DNA of 64,000 nucleotides from Cricetomys ansorgei (taxonomy: Eukaryota > Chordata > Mammalia > Rodentia > Nesomyidae). Location: positions 1,366,001-1,430,000 of the forward strand of contig JAMJFZ010000879.1 of the NCBI GenBank assembly GCA_026225945.1, in the 5' to 3' direction. A program made the translations under genes and the position numbers. Positions 12,285 to 25,890 of this stretch are shown in pieces (the first letter of the stretch is position 1; the number at the start of each line of letters is the position of its first letter). The notes under the pieces were generated by a model, which was not told the origin of the DNA, made no database searches, and saw only the letters and a program-made list of their open reading frames with translations.

Positions 12285-14200
12285 GACAAAAGTCTTAAAA
12301 ATTATTTTAGAGAGACCAAAATGGAGGTCCCATATATGTAAGCTATTTTTCTAATTTTTAGTTCTCCTCAAATACCTATAATCTGTGATCTCAGATGATC
12401 TGACAAGACACACAGCTCACCATACTCTGAAGCTAGCCTGCTTTAAAAGATTTTCATTTGACATATAAAACAGGAACACAGTAACAATGGTTTTTTTGAC
12501 ATAAAAGACAGATATTGCAATAGAAAGTTTAGATTAGAGAAAATAAAGTCTCTTACAAACTCTATGAACATGTGGCAGTCATAAAGTTGCCCGGGAGACA
12601 CATATAAGCAAGATGTCAAATCTTCATTTAAGAATCAATGAGAAAACATATCAAAAGTAAGACAATAATATGAATGGCACAATAAGGATGTTATGAATTA
12701 TAATCATTAGGCTCTCTGCTAAAATCAAAATAATTGCGTTTGTGTGATAATTGTAAGTAAGTGTTTGCTGTGCAAAAAACATAGGATGTATGTCCAAGTG
12801 TCACACGTGACGTGATTATTCCGTCACCACAAGTTATCACAGTGAGCTGCCAGGCTTTACTTCTGAAGGTAGGAAGCAGTCCTCATCTTCCTTTACGTAA
12901 AAACAGCATGAAAATGCATCCTAAGACCTCCAAGTTTTCAAACTGATAAGATCAACACTTTGTTGACACAGACATGAAATCAACTCAAATTAAAATCATT
13001 AAGTATTTCACATACGCAGGCATGAGGATAGAAGAGAAGGTTTTCTTTGAGAAGTTTTAGTTAGGGTGATTTCCCCCAGGAACTTCTAACCAAGTTAAGA
13101 GACAAAATATTACAAGATAAATATTAAATAATGTGGGCCTGTGTGGTAAACGCTATGGGAACTAGGGCAGAGCACAGACCTTGTTATTTGAGGGTTCCTG
13201 GAAATCTCGGAGGACATAGGACTTAAGCCTTCTCTTGAAAATATACAGAATCCACAGCAATGATGGAGGGGGCGGGGTGACAATGTCTACCAGGTAGATG
13301 GAAATTCCCTGACGTAGCCCACAGCACGACAACAAAACAATCCGTATTCATTAAATGGACAATACAACTAACTTTCCTCTGGAAATGAGTGTGGCCTGCA
13401 GCAGGAAACTACTGTAGCTGTGGTTGGGTAGGAATGTTAACAATTTGTGGGACAGATATCAATGCATTTATATTTGAGTTAGAATACGGGCTCTGGAATT
13501 GACAACAAAGACCCAGAAATAACTGGGCTCAAATATATGACTATGTGAGGGAAGATCATTTATTTGAATGAACAGTAATTTGGATGATGCGGCTCATATG
13601 CAGAAGTGAGGCTCGAGGACTGTCAATGTCAGTGTCTTGGTCTAACTGATGCATGACATCTGACTCATGGCTAGAATGACACCTTCATTCCTGCCATTCT
13701 AAATACGTTAGCAAGAAAGGAGAAGAGATATGAGAGAAGCATTTTAATTTGTCTTTGCTGCGTGATCTCAAAGTAACGTTTAGCGCTTTCGCTCAAATTC
13801 TCTTGATTAAAATTTAGTCAGTCTGCTACAAACATCTACAAAGTAGGCTGGGCAACACTCAGCCTTCAGATGAGCAGCCCTGTGGGGAGCTTAGGAAAGG
13901 TGAGCCCTGGAGAATATATGCTGAGAGACTGTGATAGCATGCAGTCAACTCAGTCTGACAGAAGAGCATGCCATGGTGTCCTCTATGGGAAACTTACGAA
14001 GAATTTCTGCTTACTTTAACTTTTCTTGACATCTTAAAGTCGAATGAGTATTGTAACTAAACATGTATCAAATACATATAAATACTGGCCACACTTGTGA
14101 AAGCTATGACAGAGAATAACCCACTGTTTAGGTTATACACTATTATACATCTTGCATCGTGCTACCATCCTATGAGCAACGCGCTTCCTCTTTCTGCTTG
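12285..14200. other. Intronic sequence, nothing recognised
   Basis: No open frame of note and no repeat that I could assign. Confidence 0.55.
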
Positions 14201-14204
14201 ATGA

Positions 14205-14455
14205 TGTCTGAACACAAATGTTAGCCATCTTTGTTGGCAAGGTCTCTCTCATCTTTGCTACTGTGCTGTGTCCTCCAGAATACTGGCCTGTGAGCTTCTG
14301 GGTAATTTTCTGCCTCTACCTCACACCTTGCCATAGGGATGTTAGAAATACTGATGTGTCCCACCATATCCAGCTTTTTATGTGTGTTTCTAAGATCAAA
14401 CTGGCTTGTGCAGATAGCATCTTACCCAGTGAATAAATTCCCTTGCCTGTAGTTA
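14205..14455 (-). repeat. B4-type SINE
   Basis: Segments gggtaattttctgcctctac, ccatagggatgttagaaata, gtgtcccaccatatccagct and agcatcttacccagtgaata match the order of an antisense B4 (B1-like part, then ID-like end). Confidence 0.65.
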
Positions 14456-15111
14456 TACACCTACTGTGGTGGCTCAGCAAACAGGACAACAAGGAAGCAT
14501 ATCCGTACATGCAAACCCTGCTAGACCTCAACACAAGGAATTACTATCTTGGCCTGTGCCATACTGGGACAGTGGAACCCTGAGCATCCCAGCTCAGATG
14601 TTTTTGTTGATACATAACTCCTCAGGTATTCTACTGCACATGCAGATCCTGAGCAATCAAATATCCCCCACATGAATACAACACCCGCAAACACTATAAA
14701 ACACTAAGACCTAGGGAGCCCCTCACCCATTGAACAATGCACAAAACAATTATTTTATACATAGCTAAAAATAAACTTCCATTAACCCTAGCCCTTGTTT
14801 TTAATCTTTAAAAAAAAACAATATACTTGATTTATTTGAGTAGGGAAGGCAAGTAGACACTAACGTCTTGGAACAAATGCTATTTAATGGATATTTGGTG
14901 GGAAATAGAAGAGGAACTCCAGTTTGGAGTCCACCCTTCACTAGACAACCTTAGGTAAACTGAATTGCACCAAATGTTACTCAAAGAATTTCATGATTGC
15001 TTTTCAGTGAGTCCCACCTCTCTTACGTGTTATAAATCTCAACGTTAAAGATACGGTAATGTGGCTCATGTGGGGGGAAAAAAATGAATTTACCTTTAAA
15101 ATATTACCTGG

Positions 15112-15235
15112 CTTTGTAAGTCACTATGTGTCTTAATTTTCTCATGTATAAAAATGGACATCAAGTAAGTTATTATTGGGTTGATTCACTGACTGAAATA
15201 GGACATGAAATATCAGTTATTATCTGAAAAATGGT
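15112..15235 (+). repeat. Possible MIR fragment
   Basis: The block tcttaattttctcatgtata followed by aaaatggacatcaagtaag resembles the MIR core. The match is short and diverged. Confidence 0.45.
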
Positions 15236-15239
15236 TTAT

Positions 15240-16740
15240 ACTACTCCACACATAGAAAAGAATTAAAGGTCAATTAATATACATTATTTTGACACACAAC
15301 CTCTTAGCCTACAATTTATTTTCTCCAGCTGTACTTCTGATATTTGTATAATGTTATCTTGTTCAAAGACTTACTAACATATCTTGAAACTAATATGATA
15401 AAGACAACCCAGTATTCTAGAACCTCTTGAAAGCCTTCAACAAAAAGGTACAGGGTAAACTACCTTCGAAAGATTGTCTGTTTCCTGAGAAAACTTATGC
15501 TGTTCTTCTGACTGGGGAACTAGAAAGCAATATACAAGTACAATTTATTTGAAAACGTAAAATCAAGGAAATGAATACTTTGTTGATGGTTCTATACACT
15601 ATTATTTTAAAAAGTCAATCAACAAAATTTGAAAATAAAGTGCATTGGTATCACTACGGTGCTAGCCATTAAATGCAAAAAGAAATAAAAATCTTTGTTT
15701 TGACCAGAGATGCCTAAAACATGCCCACTCTTGCATGTCCAATTATTTCTGATTTGAAAATACTTATTAGTTAATATTTCACAGTTTTATTCTTTTCTTC
15801 TTTATAACTGATGTCCTGACATGACCAATGCTCATGAAAATTACTGATTTTACTAAAAATAACTCATTTTGAATGTAGAAGAGTCTAAGACAGCTGTGGG
15901 TCCAAAGACCTACCTTACTATTTTTGTTTTTGTTTTTTACTTTATATCCTTCTTAATCTTTCTTTGTATCACTAAGGAGATCAAAGATCCATGATATTGT
16001 TCAAATTAATATACTTAAATGGCCTCTGCTACAAATCACCAAGCAAGGGAATAGAACCACAGGTTGACATTTCAGCTACACAGCCATGACAAGATCCAGG
16101 AAAAAGAACTCCATGGGTAAGAGAGCAGATCCTGTTGGGGGCATTTTCTCCATCTGTGCTGCAGCCACAGCACTTCACTAAACTTGAGCTTGCAGTGTGG
16201 GAAAGCACTCCACAGAATGCACTGGGAAGCTGACAGAGGCAATAACTCGTCCTGTGGTCCCCTGGAAGCAGCTAGCAGACTACAATACTCAATAACTTAC
16301 CTCGAAACCATGTCGAGCAGGGTGAAAATACAGTTTCACGCTGTCACTAGCCAATACACAGCAGGTGATCTGCACTACAAGGATGGAATATCACCTTTTA
16401 TTCTGACCCCACCACACCCTAGGTAAAAAACAAACACACAAACATACACACATACATGCACAGACTAGCTGAACCAATTTAATGTGTGAGTGCCAGAACA
16501 GGCCACAGTGAGAGAGGGAGAGAATATCTACAGATTATACAATAATAAAGTAAGCTAACCAGCCACAAATTGTTTTACAAAGAAAAAGAGGAGAAGTTTT
16601 TATTGTTTCCTAAGCTGAGAGTCTCAACTTGAAGGGATATTTCATATCAATGATGCAGGCAATTTGCTGACTTTCACCTAGCTGAGATATATATTTAATA
16701 AGTTAAGACTGGGTTAGAAAGCACCGGCTATGAGTGTTTA
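15240..16740. other. Intronic sequence, nothing firmly recognised
   Basis: It adjoins the integrase fossil. More pol-derived sequence may be hidden at its right edge, but I could not see it. Confidence 0.5.
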
Positions 16741-16744
16741 AAAC

Positions 16745-17135
16745 CCGCCGAGGAGAACTTCAAACAAGCAAAGCCTTTGTTTCAGGATTGTGATTACTTG
16801 GTAACAGCTCATGTACCACATGATATCCAAGTGTGCAATCAGACTTTACCTTTTAAAAACTATGTGAAAACATACTTAACTGGTCCTGCCTGGATTCCAC
16901 ATATCTATGCCACCTATGAGCGTGGCTGTAGCACCAACCAACCAACTGGAGCAGCGGCTGTGTCTTTAAAGGGCCACTCCACCTTTCTATCAAGCCAGCT
17001 GTGTCAGGCGGTGGCATACTTGGTCAGACCATGAACACAAGCCCTTGGCAGCACTTCTCTGGCTGAGAAGTGAGTCCCGTGGTCAGAAGAGATGTTGTGT
17101 GGGATACCATGATGGTGGGCGAGGCCCAATTCTTT
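16745..17135 (-). mobile_element. ERVL-like pol (integrase) fossil
   Basis: On the minus strand a retroviral integrase core remnant is readable. It has GIPHNISSDHGTHF (about 17065-17108, with the second catalytic Asp codon at 17082-17084) and AGLIERW...LKTQ, whose catalytic Glu codon is at 16985-16987. The two codons are 97 nt apart, where the family's D-35-E spacing would give 108, and the frame changes between them with a TGA. The copy is therefore dead. The motif style best fits class III ERVL elements, but class I is not excluded. No LTR or gag was recognised next to it, and sequence beyond 17135 does not continue the match. The open frame on the opposite strand (16777-17034) is a shadow of this fossil. 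Confidence 0.8.
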
Positions 17136-17464
17136 TTTTAACTGAACTTTTGCTTTAAATTAAAGAATCAGATGATTATCTTAAAGAAGTACAAAGCAAA
17201 TGTACCCTATCACTCTAAGGAAGTAGAAAGGAACAGTCCAAAGCCCCTTTGCTTGAAAAGAGAAATAAATGGCTTCGAATGTATTTTAATTGGTTCTCCT
17301 TCATAAGCAGTAAGAGACACAGGCTTGTGATGGCAAGGCCCAGCTAGACCTACATGTGCAAGTCATCAGATGGCATCTCACTTCAGATGACACACTCAGA
17401 CCAGCCTCAGTTACTCCTTCTAAAGTGGAATTAGGTCCCTGAATCTCAAATAGATTGGCATAAT

Positions 17465-17635
17465 TTTTAATATATTATTTATTTATGCATGCACATGTGT
17501 GTGCCACAGCACAGGGGAGGAGCTCGGAAGACATCTGAGAGTTGGTTCTCTCCTCTCACCATGGGATTGCACTCAGCCAGTCATTCTTGGCTGAAAGAAC
17601 CCTTACCCACTGAGCCATCTCAGAGGCCCCAAATG
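17465..17635 (-). repeat. B4A-type SINE
   Basis: The reverse complement of B4A is visible: gcatgcacatgtgtgtgcca, gagttggttctctcctctca, ccatgggattgcactcagcc and acccactgagccatctcaga at the 5' end. Confidence 0.8.
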
Positions 17636-17838
17636 GAGTTTTAAATATCATAATGTCTAATGCTAATCATAACATCTGAAAGGAAACAACAGTAACGCTT
17701 TCTTTAAGGAAAATACTATCTTGAATACAACAAAAATGTATTATACTGACAAGAAAGGTAGCATAAATAAAATGATTATGTTAACATATACTCTTCTAAA
17801 GAGCTCATCAAGAGCCCAAATTCAGGAAGGGAAAACCA

Positions 17839-17840
<2 letters not shown>

Positions 17841-17887
<47 letters not shown>

Positions 17888-17899
17888 CGCGCGTGCATT
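17841..17899 (+). repeat. (GT)22 microsatellite with GCGCGC tail
   Basis: A perfect GT run from 17841 to 17884 is followed by tatgcgcgcgtgcat. It is likely length-polymorphic. Confidence 0.97.
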
Positions 17900-17904
17900 A
17901 TATG

Positions 17905-19390
17905 TGTGTATTTATAACTTATACCCATATATATGAAATATTTATGGCTATATATACATATATGTGTATACATGTGGGTATGTTAACATCAGGTAAGGTC
18001 TAAAATATTAAAAAGAGATCAAAAGAGTAATAACAGGTGGTGAAGAAGGGCAGAGGACACACATGGATACACATGACATGAAAGGAGACTGGGGAGAGTA
18101 TTAGAAGGGAACACGGTAGTGGAGAAATGGGGGAAAGAAAATCTCACAACACACACCTGTTTAAAAATGCCATAATGGCATCTAATACCTTCTATGTTAA
18201 TTGAAAAACTTTTAAGTAGAAAAAGAATTGATCATAGAGACAAACTCATCTTACATTTGACTTTCTTTTACTTATTATTTCCCTTCCCAAAAATCTTCAT
18301 TTTATTCTCTTAGATGGTTTTATGATTGCAAAAAAGAAAAATTGGTCCTTCAGTAGCTGAGCATATTAAGAAAAAAAAAAAAAACACAAGAAAATCTTTC
18401 AGTGAGAAGACAGCAAGTCAAGCTTCCTTCCCTTGCATGCTTTGCTGCCATAAATCTCAAGTCACAAAGCCCTGGCGACCAACCCTCGATCTGAAGGAGA
18501 GCGGTGACATACCAGTGTCTCATGGGCTGACATGTGCCCTGCTGTCAAAACAGGCAGAGACAAACCACAGAGGAACAGACAGACAGCAAAACGGAGTCAA
18601 AGATTCCCCATATAAGCAGCATGGATGCCTCATTCAGAATATTGGAATGCATGTCAGATTTCTCTGGAAAGGACATGATGAGTCCCTGGGTATGTCTGCA
18701 CCATCATAAAATCAGAACACTCCTGCTTGTCAAAAAAGTACTTTATGATAAAATGCATGTCAATTTTCATATATTAAAAAGTAGGAGAGTAAGACTTGTT
18801 GTCTGTTTATATCTTCTTAGATATAGGCTTACATGCACAGAGAGAGACATAGAAAGAGACATAGGTTTACACATACAGAGAGAAGAGACAGAGACAGAGA
18901 GACTGAGACTGCTATGCTACATGGATCCTTTAGGGTTTACCATATACAAAAGAAAACATTGTTTCTTTAAAGCTCTTTTGCTTTTCTTGACAGACTAACA
19001 CTGGTCTCAAACTGTTCTCCGCACTACTGTGTTGCATCACAAGGTGATGGTCACTCAATGATGCTGCTAACAAATACAGGAGAAGGACCTCAGCCCCCAA
19101 GATGCAATGAAAGCCAGGACATGCCTGTGCGCAAGCTTTCTCCCAGAGGATATATCTGTCATGCTATGAGACATGCACAAATACATATTAATATCCTTAA
19201 TAGATATTAGCTGATAATAACTATTAATATATTATCTATGATGATATCTAATAATAATAGATAACATAGCTGATAAACCAAATTTAAAGTGTTAAAGCAG
19301 TTGTTTCAAATTTTAATATTTTTCCGTACTATGCCAGTGATTAACTTATATATTTTTTTTTAATTTAATTTAATTTTATTTTTTTAAGAA
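17905..19390. other. Intronic sequence with short GA-rich patch
   Basis: A GA-rich stretch (about 18838-18910, agagacatagaaagagacat) is the only marked structure. Two overlapping plus-strand frames of 127 and 154 codons (18326-18998) have no recognisable content. Confidence 0.5.
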
Positions 19391-19397
19391 ATGACCT

Positions 19398-19575
19398 CTG
19401 GTGTTGGGGAGATGGATCAGTGGTTAGGGCACTTGCTGTTCAATCCAGAGGACCTCAGTTTGGTTCCTGGAACCCAATCAGGTAGCCCTGTAACTCCAGC
19501 TCCAAGGGATCTGACATCATTTCCTGGCCTCTGCAGGCATCTGCATAATGGTGGCACTCATTAACGCATAAATAA
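19398..19575 (+). repeat. B2-family SINE
   Basis: The element reads ttggggagatggatcagtgg, gaggacctcagtttggttcc, aactccagctccaagggatc and catttcctggcctctgcagg, all in B2/B3 order. Its A-rich tail grades into the next microsatellite. Confidence 0.9.
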
Positions 19576-19609
<34 letters not shown>

Positions 19610-19632
19610 TAATTAATTAATTAATTAATTTA
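19570..19632 (+). repeat. (ATAG)n then (ATTA)n microsatellite
   Basis: Perfect tagatagatag units pass into attaattaatta units. They seem to have grown from the 3' tail of the preceding B2. Confidence 0.95.
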
Positions 19633-20253
19633 ATGAACAGAAATGATTCATATTTTTAATTTATATAGTCCTTCAAACTTCTAAATTACTGTGTTCAAAT
19701 CAAGATAGTAAGTTCAGGGGGAAAAGCCAGAACTAGGGAAAAGAATAAAAGGATACCTGCTGGTTAAATTATGGATATTTAATTGCTGCTTTGATATTGA
19801 AAAGACTGATGAACATAGAAATATTAAGTATTGAAATGACTGACATACACAGGAATGTACACATACATAGACACCCCGAGGCTCCCATATGTTTCCATTA
19901 TGCTATTATTTCAATTTACTATGTGAAAATGGGCCAAATATTTACATTAAAGCTATCCTGACATAGAAGAGCACCCATAATGCAAAGTAACTGCGAAGCA
20001 TGGGTCATATGGACGAGTGCCTGGGCAGAGCAAGGTCTTCGACTATGAGACCCTGGCCCATGTATTTAAACCATGCCGCACAATGCAGCTCCTTAACAAG
20101 TGCATCCTTATGAATGAGAAACTCACTGGGTGCTCAAAGTCTCTGTTCTCTACTCTAGACTTCCAGTTTGTTTTAGGAGGGCCAGCACATGATCCTGATC
20201 TGTGCTCTCATTTGGAAATGCTAACTATGGCTTTACCACTACCATTACCATGG

Positions 20254-20255
<2 letters not shown>

Positions 20256-20299
<44 letters not shown>
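20256..20299 (+). repeat. (TG)22 microsatellite
   Basis: A perfect TG run of about 44 nt follows a short G5 run. Confidence 0.97.
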
Positions 20300-20304
<5 letters not shown>

Positions 20305-21785
20305 CCAAGGCGTAAATTAAGAAAAATAAGGACAACAAATGATATACTGCCCCCATAGGCCAGGTCAGAAATACACTGACTTGCCTTCACTCGACCTGGT
20401 ATCAAGACCAGGCTTAGGGCTGCAGAGAGAGCCCTGAAAATTTGGCCACTGAAACTGCAAGTGGGCAGAAAGCCCCAGAGGCAATATTCTGTCCCCATAT
20501 AAACTAAGTCCATGCTGCTTCACAGTGACAAATGATAGTAGGAGGAGAATAAACACTGATCTTTTAGGGCCTAATAGGAATCCAATCCCGACTTAGCTCT
20601 CCCCAGAGTCCCAGGCAAGGGGAATTCTAGTTGACGTCAGCTGCTTCAAGGGAAGGGCTACTGTGACCTTAAACTTGGCCCTGGGTCCATTCTCACATCT
20701 AGGAACAAAGCCAGAGGGTTCTCCTGGCAACTGCCTGAAGTGCTAAATGGCAGGCCTAGCCACTGAGGGAATCCTGACCTACACCAGGGACAAATCCCCC
20801 ACTGCAGGAAACAGACAAACCAGAGAGATTAGCAGTTCTCTTAGATGATGCTGGCCTATCCCCTCAGCCACAAGAGCAGAAACTGGGTTCTAAATCATGC
20901 TCTGCAGAAGCTTAAGCTCCTGCTCTGCCTTTGCTCTAGAGACAGGCAGCAGACCCTGCTAAGTCAAAGGGAAAACAGGAGAAAGTAAGACCTTCCAGAA
21001 GAAATGAATACATAGGGTCTCTGCTTGAACAATCTTACTTCAGTAAGTCTTCTATAGATATTTGTTTTTGAAACACAAATGAAACATAAGCTCGAGAGTC
21101 AGAGTAAATGATCACTCTTTAAAAGGCTATGTAATAAAAATGTGACTCATTCTCCCTCTTCCACCAACGTCAGGGCTCTCTTGGAACAGCACAAAGGGTT
21201 CCTGACCACCCTTGCCTTGCCCATCCACCTCCCACACCAAGTTTCCATGAACATACCTTGCTAGTATAGTTAAAAAGTCGGTGTCAATTTATGCTGTTAT
21301 TTGGACCCAGAAAGCTATCCACAGCTTTTTCATATAGTGAAACAATATAGGGACAGATTCAAACATCAAGTGACCTGCCACACGTTCTAAATCCTTCCTA
21401 CGCTCCTTTTTTTGGCACCCACACAGTATCAGGCACCTCTGCCACAGTTCTTACTAAATCACACAGTAACTACTAGTGGTGTGCCTCTCAGCTAGGCTAT
21501 AAAGTGGGGAAAAAGGAGACACCCTCACAGTCTTAAACTTCTCAGAGAGTTCTAGTCCATAACTAACCCAGGTCATATATTTAGTCCCAGCTATCTAATG
21601 GGTTTGAGGTTTTTTTGTTTTTGTTTTTGTTTTAGCTGAAATAATCAGTGGACACTGTCATGGAAACTACTGCTACTTAGAAGATGAAAAAGAGTTTAGG
21701 CTTTGATTTAGCTATAGGTACAAATGTAGGCCATGGCCTTTAGTTAGATCAGAGCTTTGATGTGTCTATCTTTGGGCAAACATTG
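20305..21785. other. Intronic sequence, nothing recognised
   Basis: Apart from a (GTTTTT)n run near 21611-21634, nothing stands out. Confidence 0.55.
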
Positions 21786-21789
21786 TTCA

Positions 21790-21915
21790 TTTCCTGCTAT
21801 AGTCTGTGTCCTTGGAAGGCAGCAACCAGGCCTTACTCACAATTACCTATCTCACATCTCTATACCAGAGGTATACGCCTAATAAATTCCTAGCATGTTG
21901 AATGAGCACACTGAG
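21790..21915 (+). repeat. L2 3' end fragment
   Basis: Segments ctatagtctgtgtccttgga, aggcagcaaccaggccttac, taataaattcctagcatgtt and gaatgag match the conserved LINE-2 3' end in order. Confidence 0.6.
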
Positions 21916-22709
21916 TAGTCACACTAACATTTGGCTACATTAAAAAATGGATCACGTATCTATTTTAAAAGGAGGAATGATAAAACACAACCCAACTTTC
22001 AGAAGAAAGTCAAAAGAAAAATGATTTGCTTCCTCAAATGCCTCTGACAGGGAAATACACTCTTCAAAATACATCTGCAGAATTAGAACTTACATTCTAT
22101 CCATGCAAGTTTGCTTAGGGCAAAGAGCATGGTTTGCTTCCTGCCTCCTCTTGTCTAGCTTGGGAAACCACAGAAGAAGGCTTGTTTGCTTCCCTAAGTC
22201 TCTACTCCAAAGGCCCCTTAGGCAGGGCACAGCAGGAGGCTTCCTGATGCTTCTGACTTCTCCAAAACAAAATGTTCAACATTTTAAAAGAAGAAATCTC
22301 AAATAAGCACAAACCTTGCATTGCTTTATGAACACTAGAAAGGGGAGACACCTGCATATTTAAACATGAAAAACAAAAACAAAAATAAAAAACCCTCTAA
22401 AGGCATGACAATCCAGATTGCCAATAACTGCCACACTAATTCCAAGTTTCAACTCAAAGAAGCGAACTTTGAGCAAATTGAGGCAGATGTCACGATCACT
22501 CTGTCCTACAGAGAAACACTTATTAATAAAAAGCACAAAAGAGGTGCAAGAGAGCTAAGAACCAGGAAATACCGTATAAATGTTAATATTTGCGTATATT
22601 ATATTTACTATTTACTTTGTTTTGAGTACTTACTGATCTTCTTTCCTATACTTAATGTGGAATTACACATACATGCACAGGAACATCCATAAACGTGAAG
22701 TACACACAC

Positions 22710-22752
22710 CACAACCATATATATACATGTATATATGCATGTATATACACAC

Positions 22753-22803
<51 letters not shown>

Positions 22804-22807
22804 ATAT
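22710..22807 (+). repeat. (TA)n tract with palindromic head
   Basis: An imperfect catatatatacatgtatata head leads into about 50 nt of alternating A/T with one break at attata. It is self-complementary and could extrude as a cruciform. Confidence 0.95.
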
Positions 22808-22814
22808 GAAAAAA

Positions 22815-23990
22815 GAAAGACATCCTAAAGTTAGGTTTTATGATTTTACATCACCAACATAAATTTCAGTTCCGTTTACTTTTCCTCGCAACCTCCCACT
22901 TGAAACTACAGTCAGCCGTTGCCCACCTCCCTTTTCCTCTCCTTTCTTCTCTAAATTCCCTCACAGGATGTCTTTTAAGTGCGGAAATCAGAATTACATA
23001 AAGGATACTTTATCACGATAATTTTTCAAGTATAGCATTTTCAAGTATAAGTGTAACCTTGCTGATTCAATTATCCAAATAAATAAACTCCAAGATAAAA
23101 CATAAATATCATCTGGCTGGCTCAGCTGTCCATATAAGGTAAAATCTCAGAATACAACAACCAAAGTCACAAAGTATTACCAAGGGTTTTAGAAGTCCCT
23201 GCTTAGGACCTCTCTTTCCCAAGGGTTCCAAGGATGAGACTTTCTGAACTTTGGAGTATTTTCAGAGACTTTACTGGTTTAATATCCCTAATCCAAAAAT
23301 CTGAAAGCTGATATGTCTGGTTTCTTAGAAATGTGAATGGCCCCCTGATGTTCAGAAGGCTTCAGTTCCAGGAGGAGTCTAGACTGCAAGTTGTAGGTAT
23401 TGCACTTTTATTAGAAAACACAGAAGAGCATCGACATTTTCTTGATCTAGTGCGTTGTCCTGCTCTTCCTTTCCATTTCCCATGCTTCAGCTTATGTTCT
23501 GAAAGTCATGGTTAGAGTTTGTTCCTTACTGGAGCTGCTGTGCCCTGAACACTTAGGTCTCCCCTAGATTCCTGTGTTGAAATCTAACACCTTAAGGACT
23601 TTTCAACAAACAAAGGTCTGTTCTGATATTCAAGGAAGCTGGTCACTCTACTAACAGCCACATACAAATATGTACTTGAAGAACAATGGCATAAGCATAC
23701 GAATACTCAGAAGACAAAAAAGACAAGCGTGTATGAAACACTTTCAGTGTCTCCTTCCTTTCAAAAGCAAATATTCTTCATTGAAATTATTTTCCCCTGG
23801 CCAAGTTAAAAATGTTTAAAAGAAAATAAGCAGTTTTAGCTCCACGGAAAGTAAAAACCTACAGGCTCAGCAAACTCCACAAACAATAGATTCAGTTCTC
23901 CAGGTACGAGATGCGGGAGAGAAGCTTACAATAGAATATAGATCTTTCTAAGAGAAGTAATGGAAGGTGACAAAGCTGGCCTCCATCCTC
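22815..23990. other. Intronic sequence, nothing recognised
   Basis: Unique-looking, AT-rich sequence with no assigned repeats. Confidence 0.55.
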
Positions 23991-23993
23991 AGG

Positions 23994-24165
23994 TCACTGC
24001 TTCTCACACTTTAATGTGGACCAGAACAACTCAGAGGACTTAATCAAAACACAGAACGCTGGGCCTGACCCCAGGGAATCTGATTCAGCAGTGACAGGGT
24101 GGAGCCTGAGAATCTACATGTTAACAAGCTCCCAGGTGCTGAAGATCATCCTTGGAGCACGCTGT
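23994..24165 (+). mobile_element. MER5A DNA transposon remnant (hAT-Charlie)
   Basis: The sequence reads cactgcttctcacactttaa, ctgggcctgaccccagggaa, tctgattcagcagtgacagg, gagcctgagaatctacatgt and taacaagctcccaggtgctg. These are in full MER5A order. It is an ancient, non-autonomous element that lies about 0.3 kb into intron 2. Confidence 0.88.
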
Positions 24166-24429
24166 TTCACTTGGACATGGCCTGTACCTCTGAGGAAGGC
24201 AGAGGACACTGTCTAACCTTGCCTTGTGCTAGGGTGTCTGCTGACAAAACACTGTCAATTAATGACATCAGAGTATCTGCACCAACACTGTTGTACATCA
24301 CCTTTGATTGTCACAGCAATTCAACTCTGTAGACAATTAGTAGAAATAAAAAATATTTTTATGCATAGATAATATCCTTAATCCCTTAATGCACAGATTC
24401 GATGGCAGGATGCCATGTAAGGTGTCTTA

Positions 24430-24715
<286 letters not shown>

Positions 24716-25204
24716 AAGTACAACAACAGGTTGACGAACACCAAATAGCTGTGCTATCACGAATGCTGTATTTAATATGCTCTCACATTAAAATGCAATT
24801 GGGGTCTATCAGGAATTAAAGACTGCCTTCTTCCTTTGATTCTAGAACTAATTAGTGACCCTGGAGAAAGGGTTTATAGCTCTTCTCAGTCAGTACTCTA
24901 GCTTGCATATGAAAGATCCTGATTGAGTTTATCTGATCATTTAAGGAGAAAGCTTCCTGTTAGGCAATCACCAATTCCATAAATAAAAACAGACCCTAAA
25001 CATCCACCCCACCCCAGCAGAGATGGTCTGCTCTCTTGGGAACTACCAAGGGATAAGGCATCTTGACAAGCCTGTCTGTTCCAACTGAATTCCCATCTCT
25101 GAGTCAACTCCCTGCCATTTCCTGCTCACTATCTAAGGCAAGAACAGAGGTTTTAAAGCACAAAAGTCAAAAACATCTGAAACTTGAACACGAAGGTAAA
25201 ATTT

Positions 25205-25515
25205 GCATTTGAAATTGTGTCAGTAGGTAAGCCCATAAAGCATTTACCGCATAAGCTTGAAGACCTGAATTCAATCCCCAATACCCATTCTTAAAAAGCC
25301 ATGCACAGTGGTGATATGTGCTTGAAATCCCAGCAATGGGGAGGCATAGACAGGACAATCCCTAGGGATCAGTGATGACTGTCCAGCCACGCTAGCCTAA
25401 CCTGGTAGTCTTAGGTCCCCTGTGACACACATTGTCTCAAAAATGCAAGGGGGAGAGCCTCCTGACAACCATGGGGCTTGACCCACAGAGAGAGAGAGAC
25501 ATAAACACACAGATT
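25205..25515 (+). repeat. B4-type SINE
   Basis: An ID-like head (cagtaggtaagcccataaag, cctgaattcaatccccaata) is fused to a B1-like body (cttgaaatcccagcaatggg, gaggcatagacaggacaatc). A CA/GA-rich tail follows. Confidence 0.88.
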
Positions 25516-25539
25516 AAAAAGAAAGAGTTCTGAAGGACA

Positions 25540-25890
25540 TTGTGGAGAGTGAGGATGGAGCTGGTGAAGCAGCTAGCTCTTGAAAGTACGTGCAATATAA
25601 ACATGTGGACCCAGGATTCCCCAGAACCTACATAAAAAGCCAGGCAAGGTCATCCATCTGTAACCCTGGGGGAGTTGGCAGAGAGAAAGGCAGGTCCTTG
25701 GAGCTCAAAGGCCAGCCAATCTAGCCAAAAGAGTAAGCTCTAGGTTCAATAAGTGACAGTGTCTCTCAAAATAAGGTGGAAGAAGATAGAAGATACCTGA
25801 TATTGGCCTCTGGCTCCCATGTGCATGTGTACACATGTGTACCCACATGTACACTGCACACATGTACACATGTACACACATAAACACATT
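25540..25890 (+). repeat. B4-type SINE with TG/CA tail
   Basis: The head (gaggatggagctggtgaagc), body (cagagagaaaggcaggtcct, caaaggccagccaatctagc) and tail (tggcctctggctcccatgtg, then acatgtgtacacatgt units) follow B4 order. Confidence 0.82.

Noticed and set aside
16777..17034. 85-codon plus-strand frame that looks protein-like
   Set aside because: The opposite strand carries the integrase motifs, so this frame is a shadow of the ERV fossil.
18985..19090. Possible B1 fragment (gacagactaacactggtctc)
   Set aside because: The match is limited to about 30 nt and could be chance.
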